Positions 37,089-46,199 of a stretch of 64,000 bases of DNA are shown one piece after another. The stretch is taken from contig NZ_FXXA01000002.1 in the NCBI RefSeq assembly GCF_900184265.1, forward strand, positions 2,714,539-2,778,538, given 5' to 3'. The stretch is from Eggerthella timonensis. GTDB lineage: Bacteria > Actinomycetota > Coriobacteriia > Coriobacteriales > Eggerthellaceae. Both the position numbers and the translations under genes were made by a program. The notes below the pieces were generated by a model. That model was not told the origin of the DNA. It worked only from the letters and a program-made list of their open reading frames with translations, and searched no databases. The number at the start of each line of letters is the position of its first letter. Positions within the stretch are counted from its first letter, which is position 1.

Positions 37089-38180
37089 GTGCAGCATGGT
37101 ACCAGAAAACGCCTCGGCCGCACGGTCGCGGGCGCGCTCGCCCTCGGGATCGCGGCCGCGCTGGCCCTCCCCTGCTCCGCGGCGCTCGCCCTCACGGCAG
37201 GCGGGGACGTCGGAGGGGGCGGCGATGGCGGCATCGACCGCGTGGACAAACCGTTCGGGCAGATCATCCGCATCATCCCTGACGTGGGGATGAGCGCGCT
37301 GCTGTACCTGCCGGCGCTGCCGATCGACCCGTATTACCGCGACGAGGAAACAGGGCGCCCCGCCTTGCAGGCGCTCTACGTCGATCGCGCCTACGCGGAC
37401 GACCCGGACGCCTGGGAGCGCTGGGGCACCTTCGAATGGGACGAGGATTGGCAGGAGTACGCATGGGGCACGGACAGCATCTTCCCCGTGTACGACGATG
37501 ACTACGAAGATCCCTCCATCCTGTACTGCACGGTCAGCTACTCTTCGAGCATCGTCGACTACCGCGACTTCTACCTGCGCGCGACCGCGGTGACGCTCGA
37601 AAACGGCGCGCTGACGACCACCGCGTTCGAACCGGCGCTCATCGCCTACGAGGAGGAATGGCTCCCCGACCCGGCACCGAACCCTGACGTGCCTGACGAG
37701 CCCGACGCGGAGCCTCCGAGCGTCGTGAACCCGCCGGAGGTGGACTCCGGCGACGGCGGCGGCAACCGCGGGGGCGTGGGCCAAGGCGAGAGCGAACGCG
37801 TGAACCCGGGAAGCGCGCCGGCAGACAGGAATCCTTCGACCGAAAGAGCCGAGACGATCCCGCCGCAGGGCGATGCCGGCGAAGGCCAGGGCGCCGAACC
37901 GCGAAGCGGCGCCTCCGGAAGCGAGGAGGACTCGGTGGAAAGCGCGCCCACGGCCCCCGAAGATCCTACGGAAGGCGTCGCGCCGGCCGCAGGCGAAACC
38001 CGAGAAGCCCCGAGCGGCGAGCGCCTGGGCGCTTCCGCGCCCAAGGGCGTCGAGGACGAGGAGCGCATTCCGGGCTTCGCCTGGGCCGTCGGCCTCACCG
38101 CCGGAACCGCGGCCGTCGCCGGAGGAGCGCTCGTCGCATGGCGAAGGGGTTCGGAGCGCCCGCGTAAAACGCGTCCTTGA
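37089..38180 (+). CDS. Secreted, membrane-anchored surface protein of unknown function
   Basis: A 363-residue protein with a signal peptide (MQHGTRKRLGRTVAGALALG ... ALAL), a folded acidic and Tyr-rich domain to about 205, then a long low-complexity Pro/Glu/Ser/Gly linker. A C-terminal helix (GFAWAVGLTAGTAAVAGGALVAW) and basic tail RRGSERPRKTRP close it. There is no LPxTG motif, so it is anchored by the helix alone. The start is a GTG at 37089 with AAGGAG 5 bp upstream. It is divergent from a sensor kinase, which may sense it or control it. I do not recognise the folded domain. Confidence 0.75.
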   Translation: MQHGTRKRLGRTVAGALALGIAAALALPCSAALALTAGGDVGGGGDGGIDRVDKPFGQIIRIIPDVGMSALLYLPALPIDPYYRDEETGRPALQALYVDRAYADDPDAWERWGTFEWDEDWQEYAWGTDSIFPVYDDDYEDPSILYCTVSYSSSIVDYRDFYLRATAVTLENGALTTTAFEPALIAYEEEWLPDPAPNPDVPDEPDAEPPSVVNPPEVDSGDGGGNRGGVGQGESERVNPGSAPADRNPSTERAETIPPQGDAGEGQGAEPRSGASGSEEDSVESAPTAPEDPTEGVAPAAGETREAPSGERLGASAPKGVEDEERIPGFAWAVGLTAGTAAVAGGALVAWRRGSERPRKTRP

Positions 38181-38594
38181 ACGCGAACCGCTTGCGGCCG
38201 CGCTGACGTCGCGATGCGGTCGTCTTCCGCGCGAGCAGAATCCTCGCGCACGCCGTCGGGCTTGCGGCCGGGCTTCGCGCGGCGGGTCGATCGTTCCAGC
38301 ACGCCGCGAAGCCCCGCTCTCGTACCGTAATCACCCAAATGTTACGTTGGTGCGCCTCCGCCGGGCTTTCGCCTGCGGCCGCCATGCCCTTCGCGAGCGT
38401 TTCCCCAGGTCGCAAAAATCGTAGCGACCGCATGGCGTCCGACAGCGCAACATTACGGTGATTACTGCACGAAAAAGACCCGAGCGGCCGCCGGAAACCG
38501 CACGCTCGGCTCGGGCGCGTACGCCTCGCCGCGACGAACCGCGCTTCCGCGGAAACGGGTGCGCCGCACGCTCCACGAGCGCGCGGCGCCCCGC
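38181..38594. other. Gene-free spacer with 3' structures
   Basis: No gene is supported in these 414 bp. They contain a 9-bp inverted repeat GTAATCACC (38327-38335) and GGTGATTAC (38457-38465), 121 bp apart, and the terminator listed separately. The rest is GC-rich and shows no binding sites or conserved frames. Confidence 0.6.
38472..38515 (-). terminator. Terminator after the acyl-CoA ligase gene
   Basis: On the minus strand CCCGAGC (38509-38515) pairs with GCTCGGG (38479-38485), with an inner GC-rich part, followed by TCTTTTT. It stands about 80 bp past the ligase stop. Confidence 0.7.
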
Positions 38595-40301
38595 CTACTT
38601 CCCGGCCCGCACCAGCTCTTCGGCCATTTCGCGCAGCTTGAATTTCTGCACCTTCATGGACGGGGTCATGGGGAAATCGTCCACGAAGAACACGCGCTTG
38701 GGCACCTTGTAGCGCGCGATGCGCGGGATGGCGAAGGCGCGCACGTCGTCCTCGGTCATGCCCTCGTACCCGGGGCGCACGCGCACGAACGCGCCCACGA
38801 GCTCGCCGAGCTTCGCATCGGGGATGCCCACCACCTGGGCGTCCAGCACGCCGGGCATGGTCAGCAGGAAGTTCTCCACCTCGAGCGGGTAGACGTTCTC
38901 GCCGCCGCGGATGATCATGTCCTTGATGCGCCCGGTGACGCGATAGTAGCCGTCCTCGTCCACCGTGCCGAGGTCGCCCGAATGCAGGTAGCCGGCCGCG
39001 TCGATGGCGCGCGCCGTCTCCTCAGGCATCTTGTAGTAGCCCTTCATCACGTTGTAGCCCTTGCAGCACAGCTCGCCCGGCTCTCCCGGCACGCAGATGT
39101 GGCCGTCGGCGGGATCGATCACGCGCACGTCCACGGGCGGGTGCTTGCGCCCCACCGTCTCGCACTTGTGCTCGATGTCGTCGTCGGCGCTCGTCTGCGT
39201 GAACACGGGGCTCGTCTCGGTGAGGCCGTAGCAGATGGTGATCTCCTTCATGAACATCTTGTCCATGACCTCGCGCATCGTCTCGGGCGGACACGGGCTT
39301 CCGGCCATGATGCCCGTACGTAGGCTCGACAGGTCGAACGTGTCGAAATCGGGATGGTTGAGCTCGGCGATGAACATCGTGGGCACGCCGTACACGCTGG
39401 TGGCGCGCTCCTTGTGGATGGCCTGCAACACGAGGCTGGCGTCGAATTCCTCCACGATGATCATGGTGGAGCGGTGCGTGAGGTTCGCCATGACGCCCAG
39501 CACGCACCCGAAGCAGTGGAAGAACGGCACCGGCAGGCACACGCGGTCGTCCGCCCCCAGCTTCTGCCCCTCGCCGATGTAGAAGCCGTTGTTGAGGATG
39601 TTGCGATGCGTGAGCATGACGCCCTTCGGGAAGCCCGTCGTGCCGGACGTGTACTGCATCATCACCACGTCGTTGTTGTCGAAATGGGTTTCGGCCTCCG
39701 CGAGCGCGTCAGCCGGCACGTGCTGGCCCAGCAGCACGAGCTCGGGCACGCTGTAGCAGCCGCGGTGCTTCTCGGGGCCCATGTAGATGACGTTCTTGAG
39801 GAACGGGTACGTCTCGGACTCCAGGTAGCCGCGCTGCTGCGTGAGCGTCTCGGGCACGAGCTCGCGGATGATCTCGAGGTAGTCCACGTCGCGGTAGGCG
39901 TCGATGACGCAGAGCGCCTTCATGTCGGACTGCTTCAGCACATAGTCCAGCTCGTGGCTCTTGTACACGGGGTTCACCGTCACCATGACCACGCCGATTT
40001 TGGCCGTGGCGTACATGAACGTCAACCAGTCGGGAATGTTGCGCGCCCACACGCCCAGGTGGTCGCCCGGGCGCATGCCGATGGCGAGAAGCCCGCGCGC
40101 CAGGTTGTCGGTGCGCTCGTCGAAGTCCTCGTACGTCCAGCGCAGGTCGCGGTCGGGGTACACGACGAACTCGTGGTCGGGATCCACGGCGACCTGGTCG
40201 CGGAAGTAGCGCCCGATGGTCTTCTCGGAATGCAGCGGGTAGTCGGCGTCTCCCGGGACGGGGGCGCCCGAAGCAGCCTCGTTCTTCTCGTCGGTCATCA
40301 T
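38595..40301 (-). CDS. Acyl-CoA synthetase (AMP-forming)
   Basis: A 568-residue member of the ANL superfamily that joins a carboxylic acid to CoA via an acyl-AMP. Motifs: [18 protein letters not shown] near residue 215, [11 protein letters not shown] (A5), [16 protein letters not shown] (A7) and [16 protein letters not shown] (A8), with the catalytic lysine in [12 protein letters not shown]. This is the medium/long-chain FadD-like branch. Its substrate is not evident. It overlaps the end of the cupin regulator gene region by a few bases' spacing, so the two form a unit. Two adjacent ATG codons (40301, 40298) are possible starts; the first is listed. Confidence 0.9.
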   Translation of the reverse strand: MMTDEKNEAASGAPVPGDADYPLHSEKTIGRYFRDQVAVDPDHEFVVYPDRDLRWTYEDFDERTDNLARGLLAIGMRPGDHLGVWARNIPDWLTFMYATAKIGVVMVTVNPVYKSHELDYVLKQSDMKALCVIDAYRDVDYLEIIRELVPETLTQQRGYLESETYPFLKNVIYMGPEKHRGCYSVPELVLLGQHVPADALAEAETHFDNNDVVMMQYTSGTTGFPKGVMLTHRNILNNGFYIGEGQKLGADDRVCLPVPFFHCFGCVLGVMANLTHRSTMIIVEEFDASLVLQAIHKERATSVYGVPTMFIAELNHPDFDTFDLSSLRTGIMAGSPCPPETMREVMDKMFMKEITICYGLTETSPVFTQTSADDDIEHKCETVGRKHPPVDVRVIDPADGHICVPGEPGELCCKGYNVMKGYYKMPEETARAIDAAGYLHSGDLGTVDEDGYYRVTGRIKDMIIRGGENVYPLEVENFLLTMPGVLDAQVVGIPDAKLGELVGAFVRVRPGYEGMTEDDVRAFAIPRIARYKVPKRVFFVDDFPMTPSMKVQKFKLREMAEELVRAGK

Positions 40302-40312
40302 GTTCGCCCTCC

Positions 40313-40891
40313 CTAGATCGGGGTGTAGACGACGGCGAGGAACTTCGCCTTCTGGCCGTCGTGGGCGCGCACCTGATGCGGCACGATGCAGTCGTAGTAG
40401 ATGCTCTCGCCCGGATGCAGCACGTAGACGTCCTTGCCGTACTCGATCTCGATAGAGCCCTCCATGCCGAAGAGCCATTCCTCGCCCTCGTGCCCCACCA
40501 GCTCGTGATCGGTCGCGCCCGAGGGGTCGACCGTGATGATGAACGGGTCCATGTGACGCGAGGGGCGCCCCGCGGCCAGGCTGAAGTAGCTGAGGTCGCC
40601 GGCGTCGCTGGCCGTCTCGAGCGTCTTGACCTTCGCGACCTCCTCCATCTGGGCACGGTCGATGTAGGCGGGACCCAGGTTCTCGTCGTCGTCCATGAGC
40701 GTTCCGAGGCGCACGCCCAGCGCGCGCGTGATCTTGATGAGAGGCGCGAGCGAAGGCGGCAGCTCGCCGGCCTCGAGCTCCTCGATGACCGACACGTCGC
40801 ATCCGCAGCGATCCGCCAGGTCTTGGCTCGACAGGTGATGCGCCGTCCGAAGGGTCGTGATCTTGGTCCCCAACTTGTTCTCGTCCGCCAT
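40313..40891 (-). CDS. XRE-family regulator with C-terminal cupin
   Basis: A 192-residue regulator with an N-terminal Cro/CI-type helix-turn-helix (residues about 7-62, [24 protein letters not shown]) and a C-terminal cupin domain ([19 protein letters not shown] ... [18 protein letters not shown]). Proteins with this layout often sense a small acid or its CoA ester and control a linked metabolic gene. It is the first gene of a two-gene unit and ends 11 bp ahead of the acyl-CoA synthetase, its likely target. The ATG at 40891 follows a GAGAGGACGC leader. Confidence 0.9.
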   Translation of the reverse strand: MADENKLGTKITTLRTAHHLSSQDLADRCGCDVSVIEELEAGELPPSLAPLIKITRALGVRLGTLMDDDENLGPAYIDRAQMEEVAKVKTLETASDAGDLSYFSLAAGRPSRHMDPFIITVDPSGATDHELVGHEGEEWLFGMEGSIEIEYGKDVYVLHPGESIYYDCIVPHQVRAHDGQKAKFLAVVYTPI

Positions 40892-41431
40892 GGCAGCGTC
40901 CTCTCCTCGTGCTTGCTGTACCGACCATGGTATCCCATGAGCTGCCGGTGTCCAATCATGAAAAGGCGTGCGGCGAAATCGGCGGAGGCGCTCGGCACCG
41001 CCCGACGCGCGATGCGACGAGCCCAACGCGCGGTGCAGCCGACGCGGCGTCGGCCACGGAACGGCCGCGCCGGCCGAATCGCGTTTTCCGGTCGAAAACG
41101 CACGGAATTCGCCATCGGCCATCCGATTCCGCCGCGATCTCGTCATGGACGTTTTCCGACCTGCGACGATGCGAGACGGCTAAGGTCGCAAGGGAAGCCG
41201 TTGCGAGACGAGCCGATCCGATCGGGGTGCATACCGTGCAAAACCTGCCAAAACTTCGAAGAAGTTTGGCGCGCCCGCGCCGTCCGAGCGGATGGCGGAG
41301 CCTGCTCGCTGGCGCGCGTCGACGCCCAACGCCGAAACGGGGCGCAAGACGAGCGAAGCCGCCCCAGAAGGGACGGCTTCGCGGGATGCTGAAACGCGCA
41401 AGGACGGGCGGGCGTGGAAGCGCCGGACGTC
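40892..41431. other. Gene-free 540-bp spacer
   Basis: No frame here has a binding site or known family. A small hairpin, CCAAAACTT with AAGTTTGG (41248-41269), lies mid-way. The promoter of the cupin regulator should lie near 40900-41000. Base composition is less GC-biased in places, with no repeat ends that would mark an insertion. Confidence 0.5.
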
Positions 41432-41920
41432 CTAGCCCTTGAAGAGGGCGTGCTTGAGCTCTTCCTCGTCCTTGATGGACAGCGAGGTTTGCAGCACGTC
41501 GCCGCCGAACGGGCGGATGGCGTCGATGAACTTGTCGGTGGTCATCTCGTCCACCACCATGAACACGGCGGCGCTGTCGTCGCTGGACAGGAGGTTGCGC
41601 ACGCGATCCTGGAAGTCCTTGTCCACGCCGTGCTTGACGATGGCTCCCGTCAGCGCGCCGATGCCTGCGCCGAGGGCCGCGCCGAAGAACGGCACGAAGA
41701 ACAAGAGGCCGAACAGCACGCCCCAGAACAGGCCCCACACGGTGGAGGTGCCCACCTTTGAACCGGGCGTGACCACGTCGTACTTGCCGTCGGCGCGACG
41801 CGCCACGACGGCGACGGACTGCAGGCTGACGATGAGGTTCTTGTCGAGGTCGAGGATCTTCTGGTAAGCGGACGTTGCCTCCGCCTCGCTCGGATAACCG
41901 AGCACGATGAGCGTACTCAT
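41432..41920 (-). CDS. DUF1269 membrane protein
   Basis: A 162-residue protein of the DUF1269 family. It begins MSTLIVLGYPSEAEATSAYQKIL, has a glycine-zipper-like helix pair near residues 70-105 (WGLFWGVLFGLLFFVPFFGAALGAGIGALTG), and a C-terminal soluble domain with AAVFMVVDEMTTDKFIDAIRPFGGDVLQTSLS. Members are widespread and of unknown role. The start has an AAAGGAG site. It is monocistronic. Confidence 0.87.
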   Translation of the reverse strand: MSTLIVLGYPSEAEATSAYQKILDLDKNLIVSLQSVAVVARRADGKYDVVTPGSKVGTSTVWGLFWGVLFGLLFFVPFFGAALGAGIGALTGAIVKHGVDKDFQDRVRNLLSSDDSAAVFMVVDEMTTDKFIDAIRPFGGDVLQTSLSIKDEEELKHALFKG

Positions 41921-42066
41921 TTGATGGGGCTCCTTTCGATGCGTTCGTTGGAGCCTCCACTGTAATGCCTCGCAGGCGAAAGCGGCAGGAAGCGTTGCCG
42001 GCCGCCACCCGCTTGAAACCGTCGCGTAAGACTGAGCTTGACGGCGAACGACCCTGTTTGGCGCGC

Positions 42067-42106
42067 GAAATGTCCCAAAAGTGCCTGTCCCCTTTTGGGA
42101 CATTTC
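42067..42106. repeat. Short palindromic intergenic element
   Basis: Arms GAAATGTCCCAAAA (42067-42080) and TTTTGGGACATTTC (42093-42106) flank a 12-nt loop GTGCCTGTCCCC. The form resembles REP-like palindromes common in bacterial spacers. It is next to the fixX terminator. Confidence 0.8.
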
Positions 42107-42110
42107 ACAC

Positions 42111-42146
42111 GAAAAACGGCGCAGGGCCCGAAACCCTGCGCCGTTT
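42111..42146 (-). terminator. fixABCX terminator
   Basis: A 13-bp stem (AAACGGCGCAGGG with CCCTGCGCCGTTT) and 7-nt loop, followed on the minus strand by TTTTT. It is 26 bp past the fixX stop. Confidence 0.9.
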
Positions 42147-42171
42147 CGACGCTGCGTATGGCAACGGCTTC

Positions 42172-42471
42172 CTAGCCGTACCTATACTCCACGCCCATGG
42201 TGGGCTGGGGGTTCTCCCACTTCTTGACGATGGTGCCCTCGCAGGCGATGCGGCAGGTGCCGCACTCGAGGCAGCCGACGTAGTCGAAGGACTTGGCGCC
42301 GTTCTCGTCGATCTTGTACAGGGCCGCCGGGCACACGCGAACGAGCTTCAGGAACTCCTCCGCGTCGGGGTCGTCGACCAGCTCGATGTGGGCGTTCTCC
42401 TCGTCAACCTCGTACTTGTCGATAGCCAGGAACTCGTCGACGTTGACCGTGATCTCCTCGACCTTGCTCAC
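42172..42471 (-). CDS. fixX: FixX, ferredoxin-like protein
   Basis: A 99-residue ferredoxin-like protein. It has RVCPAALYKIDENGAKSFDY and the Cys cluster VGCLECGTCRIAC near residue 70, then KKWENPQPTMGVEYRYG, the signature end of FixX. It passes electrons with FixC, probably to or from ferredoxin and the quinone pool. The GTG start at 42471 overlaps the fixC stop by 3 bp (GTGA), so it is translationally coupled. Confidence 0.93.
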   Translation of the reverse strand: MSKVEEITVNVDEFLAIDKYEVDEENAHIELVDDPDAEEFLKLVRVCPAALYKIDENGAKSFDYVGCLECGTCRIACEGTIVKKWENPQPTMGVEYRYG

Positions 42472-43763
42472 AGCGACTTCACCGCCTTCCTCACCTCGCC
42501 GGCCAGCTTGAACAGGCCGCGCTTCCTCACGATGGGCATCATGCGCTTCATGAGCGGCTTCTGCGGCTCGCCGTCCACGCTGAACAGCGCGTTGAAGATC
42601 TCCTTCATCATGACCGGGTAGTCGTCGAACATGCTCGACCAGCCCTCCATGGTGTGCGGCCACTTGCGGAACGTCGCCAGGTCCCGGATGACGAAGGAGC
42701 TCTCCATCGCGGTCTTGTAGGAGGCCAGGCCCGCAGCCGACGTGTCGCCCGCGTCGAGCGCCTTCGCGGCCGCGAGCCCCGCCATCTGGCCGGACGCCAC
42801 GGCGAAGTCCATGCCGCGCACCTGGTAGCCCATGTTCATGCACAGGCCCGCCGACTCGCCCGCCACGAGCGCGCCGTCGAAGACGTAGCGCGGCACCATG
42901 TCGTAGCCGCCCTCGGGCACCATGTGGCCGGAGTGCTCCACGAGCTTCGCGCCGCGGATGACGGGGGCCACGGCCGGGTGGTTCTTGAAGTCCTCGAGCA
43001 TCTGGTAGACCGGGACCTCGTTGGAGCCGTCGGCGGCCAGCGAGATGGTGGCCACGAGGCCGAGCGAGACGGAGTCCCTGTTCGTGTACAAAAAGCCGCC
43101 GCCCACGTTGCCGTGCGTGCAGTCGCCCACGAAGAGCATCGCCGCGCCCTCGCCCTCGGGCACGAGGAAGCGGTCCTCGATCTGCGAAGCCGGCAGCTCG
43201 AACACCTGCTTGACGCCGACGGCCATCTGGCTCGCCTTCGGGCGGGGGTTGCCGAGGCTGCGCTCGCACAAGAGGCTGTTCACGCCCTCGGCGACGATCG
43301 TCACCTCGGCGGTGATCTCGTCCTCGCCGGCGCGCACGCCGACGACCTTGCCGCTCTCGTCCTTCAAGAGCTCCTCGACCGCGATGCCGCAGATGTACTC
43401 GGCGCCGGCGTCCTCGGCCTTGCTCGCGAGCCACTGGTCGAAGGGCGCGCGCAGCACGCTGTAGGAGTCCTTGGCCTCCTCGGCGAGCTCGGGGCTCGTG
43501 AAGTCGATGGCCATCTGCGAGGCGGGGTCCATGAACGCCATGCGCTCGTGGGTGATCTTTCGCTCGAGGGGGGCCTCCCGCTCGAAGTCGGGGAAGACCT
43601 TCTTGAGCGAGTGCGAGTAGATGCGCCCGCCGGTCATGTTCTTCGCGCCGGCGAAGTTGCCGCGCTCGACCACGAGGACGCTCTTGCCGGCCCGGGCGAG
43701 CTCGTAGGCCGCCACGGCGCCCGCGCACCCGGAGCCGACGACGATCGCGTCGAAATCAGCCAT
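42468..43763 (-). CDS. fixC: FixC, ETF:quinone oxidoreductase-like flavoprotein
   Basis: A 431-residue FAD protein with the dinucleotide fold VVGSGCAGAVAAYELARAGKSVLVVERG at residues 7-34 and a conserved YTNRDSVSLGLVATI block near 230. It matches FixC, the ETF-quinone oxidoreductase-like subunit of FixABCX. The complex can bifurcate electrons from NADH to ferredoxin and quinone, or feed acyl-CoA reduction as in E. coli crotonobetaine metabolism. It is separated from fixB by a 240-bp spacer with structured repeats, unlike the tight fixC-fixX junction. Confidence 0.93.
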   Translation of the reverse strand: MADFDAIVVGSGCAGAVAAYELARAGKSVLVVERGNFAGAKNMTGGRIYSHSLKKVFPDFEREAPLERKITHERMAFMDPASQMAIDFTSPELAEEAKDSYSVLRAPFDQWLASKAEDAGAEYICGIAVEELLKDESGKVVGVRAGEDEITAEVTIVAEGVNSLLCERSLGNPRPKASQMAVGVKQVFELPASQIEDRFLVPEGEGAAMLFVGDCTHGNVGGGFLYTNRDSVSLGLVATISLAADGSNEVPVYQMLEDFKNHPAVAPVIRGAKLVEHSGHMVPEGGYDMVPRYVFDGALVAGESAGLCMNMGYQVRGMDFAVASGQMAGLAAAKALDAGDTSAAGLASYKTAMESSFVIRDLATFRKWPHTMEGWSSMFDDYPVMMKEIFNALFSVDGEPQKPLMKRMMPIVRKRGLFKLAGEVRKAVKSL

Positions 43764-43829
43764 GTCCTGTCCTTTCTTGTGTGCGTTTCCACTATCTTAC
43801 CGTGCCGCGGCATTCGCCGCAAACCGTCG

Positions 43830-43961
43830 AGGCTGTCATCCCGAGCGCGCGGGGCGGGCGCGGGACGCTTCATGCTGCCGACGAGCTGGCGAAGATCTCG
43901 TCGAGGAGAGGAGGGGGATGCGACGTTCCGCCTCCGCCCGCAGCGCTCGGGATGACAGCCT
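43830..43961. repeat. 132-bp inverted-repeat element between fixB and fixC
   Basis: Perfect 19-bp inverted repeats (43830-43848 and 43943-43961, core CTGTCATCCCGAGCGC) enclose about 94 bp. CTGTCATCCCGAGCG-type ends are seen on small interspersed repeats in many bacteria. No coding sense is visible inside. Confidence 0.75.
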
Positions 43962-43970
43962 GACCGGCTT

Positions 43971-43994
43971 CCCCGGGCCCGCAAGGGCCCGGGG
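43971..43994. terminator. GC hairpin downstream of fixB
   Basis: CCCCGGGCCC and GGGCCCGGGG pair over a GCAA tetraloop 13 bp after the fixB stop. There is no T-run on either side, so it is more likely an mRNA-stabilising or pause hairpin than a full terminator. It may reduce fixCX relative to fixAB. Confidence 0.55.
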
Positions 43995-44006
43995 AGCAAG
44001 CTCGGC

Positions 44007-44888
44007 TTACAGTGCGGCCGCGAGAGCCGGCAGGACGTCCTTGATGTCGCCCACCAGGCCGTAGTCGCACTGCTTGAACACCGGAGCGTTCTTGTCCTTG
44101 TTGATAGCAAACATCGTGCCAGCGCGGTTGCAGCCCACCATGTGCTGCATCTGGCCGGAGATGCCGCAGGCCACGTACGCCTTCGGCGACAGCATGAGGC
44201 CGGAGACGCCCACGTACAGCTCGGTGGGGAGCCAGTCCACGCCCTCGGTGAGGGGGCGCGAGCAGGCCAGGCCGGCGCCCAGCTTGTCGCACAGGGCGCG
44301 CGCCAGGTCGAGCTCGGACTCCTCGGCGAAGCCGCGGCCGGCGGCCACGACGATGTCGGCCTTGTTCAGGTCCACGCCGCTCTTCTCGATGGGGTTCGAC
44401 GAGACGAGCTTCACGGGGTTGGCCGGGGCGATCCAGGCGACGTCCTCGACGGCGTTGGTGCCGGAGGCCTCGGCGCCCTCGAAGACGCCCGTACCCACCG
44501 TGTACACGGCCACGCCGCCGCGCGGCTTCTGCACGCGCTCGGCCACGCCGCCGAAGTACAGGCTCTTGGCGCCGTCCTCGAAGGACATGACGTCGGTGAT
44601 GACGGAGGTGTTCGCGTGGGCGGCCAGCTTGCCCGCGATCGTCTTCATGTGACGGGTCGGCTCGACGATCACGACGCCCGGCTGCTCGGCGTCGAACACG
44701 GAGATCACGGTGTCGGCGGCATCGTCGAGGACGGAGCCCTCGGGCACGCAGATGCGGGCGATCTTGTCGGCGACGGCCTCGGGGGCCTCGCCGAAGGAGA
44801 CGAGGACGACCTCGTCGGCCATGGTGCGAGCGCCAGCAGCGAGTTCCCGAGCGGCGTCCGCGCGTTCAGCGATAACGAGTGCTTTCAT
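44007..44888 (-). CDS. fixB: FixB, electron transfer flavoprotein alpha subunit
   Basis: A 293-residue ETF-alpha. The C-terminal FAD-binding domain carries VVAAGRGFAEESELDLARALCDKLGAGLACSRPL and VACGISGQMQHMVGC, then INKDKNAPVFKQCDYGLVGDI, all diagnostic. With FixA it forms the flavoprotein dimer that exchanges electrons with acyl-CoA dehydrogenases. ATG 44888 is preferred over the TTG three codons upstream. Confidence 0.95.
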   Translation of the reverse strand: MKALVIAERADAARELAAGARTMADEVVLVSFGEAPEAVADKIARICVPEGSVLDDAADTVISVFDAEQPGVVIVEPTRHMKTIAGKLAAHANTSVITDVMSFEDGAKSLYFGGVAERVQKPRGGVAVYTVGTGVFEGAEASGTNAVEDVAWIAPANPVKLVSSNPIEKSGVDLNKADIVVAAGRGFAEESELDLARALCDKLGAGLACSRPLTEGVDWLPTELYVGVSGLMLSPKAYVACGISGQMQHMVGCNRAGTMFAINKDKNAPVFKQCDYGLVGDIKDVLPALAAAL

Positions 44889-44933
44889 GAATATCAACTC
44901 TACCTTTCTGTATGCAACGGATGGTCGGGAAAC

Positions 44934-45692
44934 TTACAGCGCGGCCTTGAGGGCGGCGGCGAACTGCGCGATGGCGCCGTCGGCCGAGGCCTCGAGGATC
45001 TCCTGCTTGCGGTCGGCCTGCTCGGGAGCCTTGCAGGACACGACCTCGAGGGCGCTCTCGTAGGCGCCGTCGGCGCCGGCCACGTTCATCGGCTTCTTGC
45101 CGGCGGCGAGGATGTCCTTCATGCCGGGGATGCGGGGCAGCGCGATGTCGGGAGCAACCGACACCACGGCCGGCAGCGGGACCTCGACGACCTCGACCAC
45201 GTCCTCGAGCGTGCGCTCGACCTCGAGCACGTCGCCCTTCGCGGTGATCTTCGTGGCGGCGTTCACCACGGGCAGGCCCAGCTTCGCGGCCAGCTGCACG
45301 TCCACCTGCTGCGCGTAGTTGTCGGCGGAACCGTCGCCGCACAGGATGACGTCGAAGCCGCCCACCTTGCCCACGAGCTCGGCGAGCGCGCCGGCGGCGG
45401 CGTTGGCGTCGAGGCCCTTGCACGCATCGTCGGCCGTCATGTACAGCTCGTCCACGCCGCGGGCGAGCACGTTCTTCTTGAGCTTGGAGTCGTCGATGTC
45501 GGCGCCTCCCACGGTAACGGCGACCACCTTCGAGCCTTCCACGGCGGCGGCCAGCTGGGCGGCGGCCTCGATGGCGTTCAGGTCGTAGGCGGACACGGTG
45601 TTCTTCGCCTTGGAGTAGTCCAGAGAACCGTCGGCCGACACCTGGATATCCTGATCGTCGGGAACCACCTTGAAAGCAGCAACGATGTTCAT
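44934..45692 (-). CDS. fixA: FixA, electron transfer flavoprotein beta subunit
   Basis: A 252-residue ETF-beta beginning MNIVAAFKVVPDDQDIQVSADGSLDY. The AMP/FAD domain blocks are visible: VVAVTVGGADIDDSKLKKNVLARGVDELYM and DVILCGDGSADNYAQQVDVQLAAKLGLP, the latter reading GDGSADNYAQQ in the nucleotide loop. It is first in the fixABCX order and divergent from a crotonase. The promoter region carries a 12-bp motif shared with the CoA operon at 59.5 kb. Confidence 0.95.
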   Translation of the reverse strand: MNIVAAFKVVPDDQDIQVSADGSLDYSKAKNTVSAYDLNAIEAAAQLAAAVEGSKVVAVTVGGADIDDSKLKKNVLARGVDELYMTADDACKGLDANAAAGALAELVGKVGGFDVILCGDGSADNYAQQVDVQLAAKLGLPVVNAATKITAKGDVLEVERTLEDVVEVVEVPLPAVVSVAPDIALPRIPGMKDILAAGKKPMNVAGADGAYESALEVVSCKAPEQADRKQEILEASADGAIAQFAAALKAAL

Positions 45693-46199
45693 CCTGTACC
45701 TTTCCCTTCTCGTTTGACGTATAAGAGGTATGCGGAACCTTGGCCGGGCGCGTCTCGGGCTTTCCCGCCTTCTCGGAAGCCGCCCGGGCCGTCCCCCAGC
45801 GCGTTGATGACAGTTTGCAGCGCCGTTGCCGCCCCGTCATCGCAAAATCGCTGTGAAACCCTCATTACTCAACTTTTGACTATGCTTTTTCGCACGGTGC
45901 GGCCGCAGGGTCGAAGGCCGCCCGGAAACGCGGGGGCGAGGGCCGCGCGCACGGGGACTCTCCCCCGCTCACTACCCCGGTTTACGCGCGCCTACTGCTT
46001 TTTTTGCGATGCCCCGATTGCGCAGTATCGTCGAATTACTGCGCTGCTTGCGATGCGTCGGATACCTGACGATCCCTATGATGGAAACAGATTCCAGGCG
46101 CGTCCTTCCTCCCGCCGCGCCGTGCTGCACATGACGCGGCGGGAGGCGACGGCGCTTGGGAGACCGGCGTTTAGAATCGCAACAATCCAAGGAGGAGCA
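45693..46199. promoter_or_regulatory. Divergent regulatory region, fixA and crotonase
   Basis: This 507-bp region separates two divergent genes and holds no gene. It contains the shared motif at 45838-45849 and an A/T-rich stretch 45850-45895. The plus-strand TTGACT at about 45875 may be a -35 element for the crotonase. Confidence 0.55.
45838..45849 (-). promoter_or_regulatory. Shared 12-bp motif upstream of fixA
   Basis: GATTTTGCGATG on the minus strand, about 146 bp ahead of the fixA ATG. The same 12 bases in the same orientation stand 121 bp ahead of the first gene of the CoA operon (59493-59504). AAGT also occurs at the same distance on the same side in both. It is a candidate binding site for a common regulator. 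Confidence 0.5.

Noticed and set aside
42067-42106. Palindrome as the fixX terminator
   Set aside because: A better hairpin with a T-run lies at 42111-42146, nearer the stop codon; this one is kept as a repeat element.
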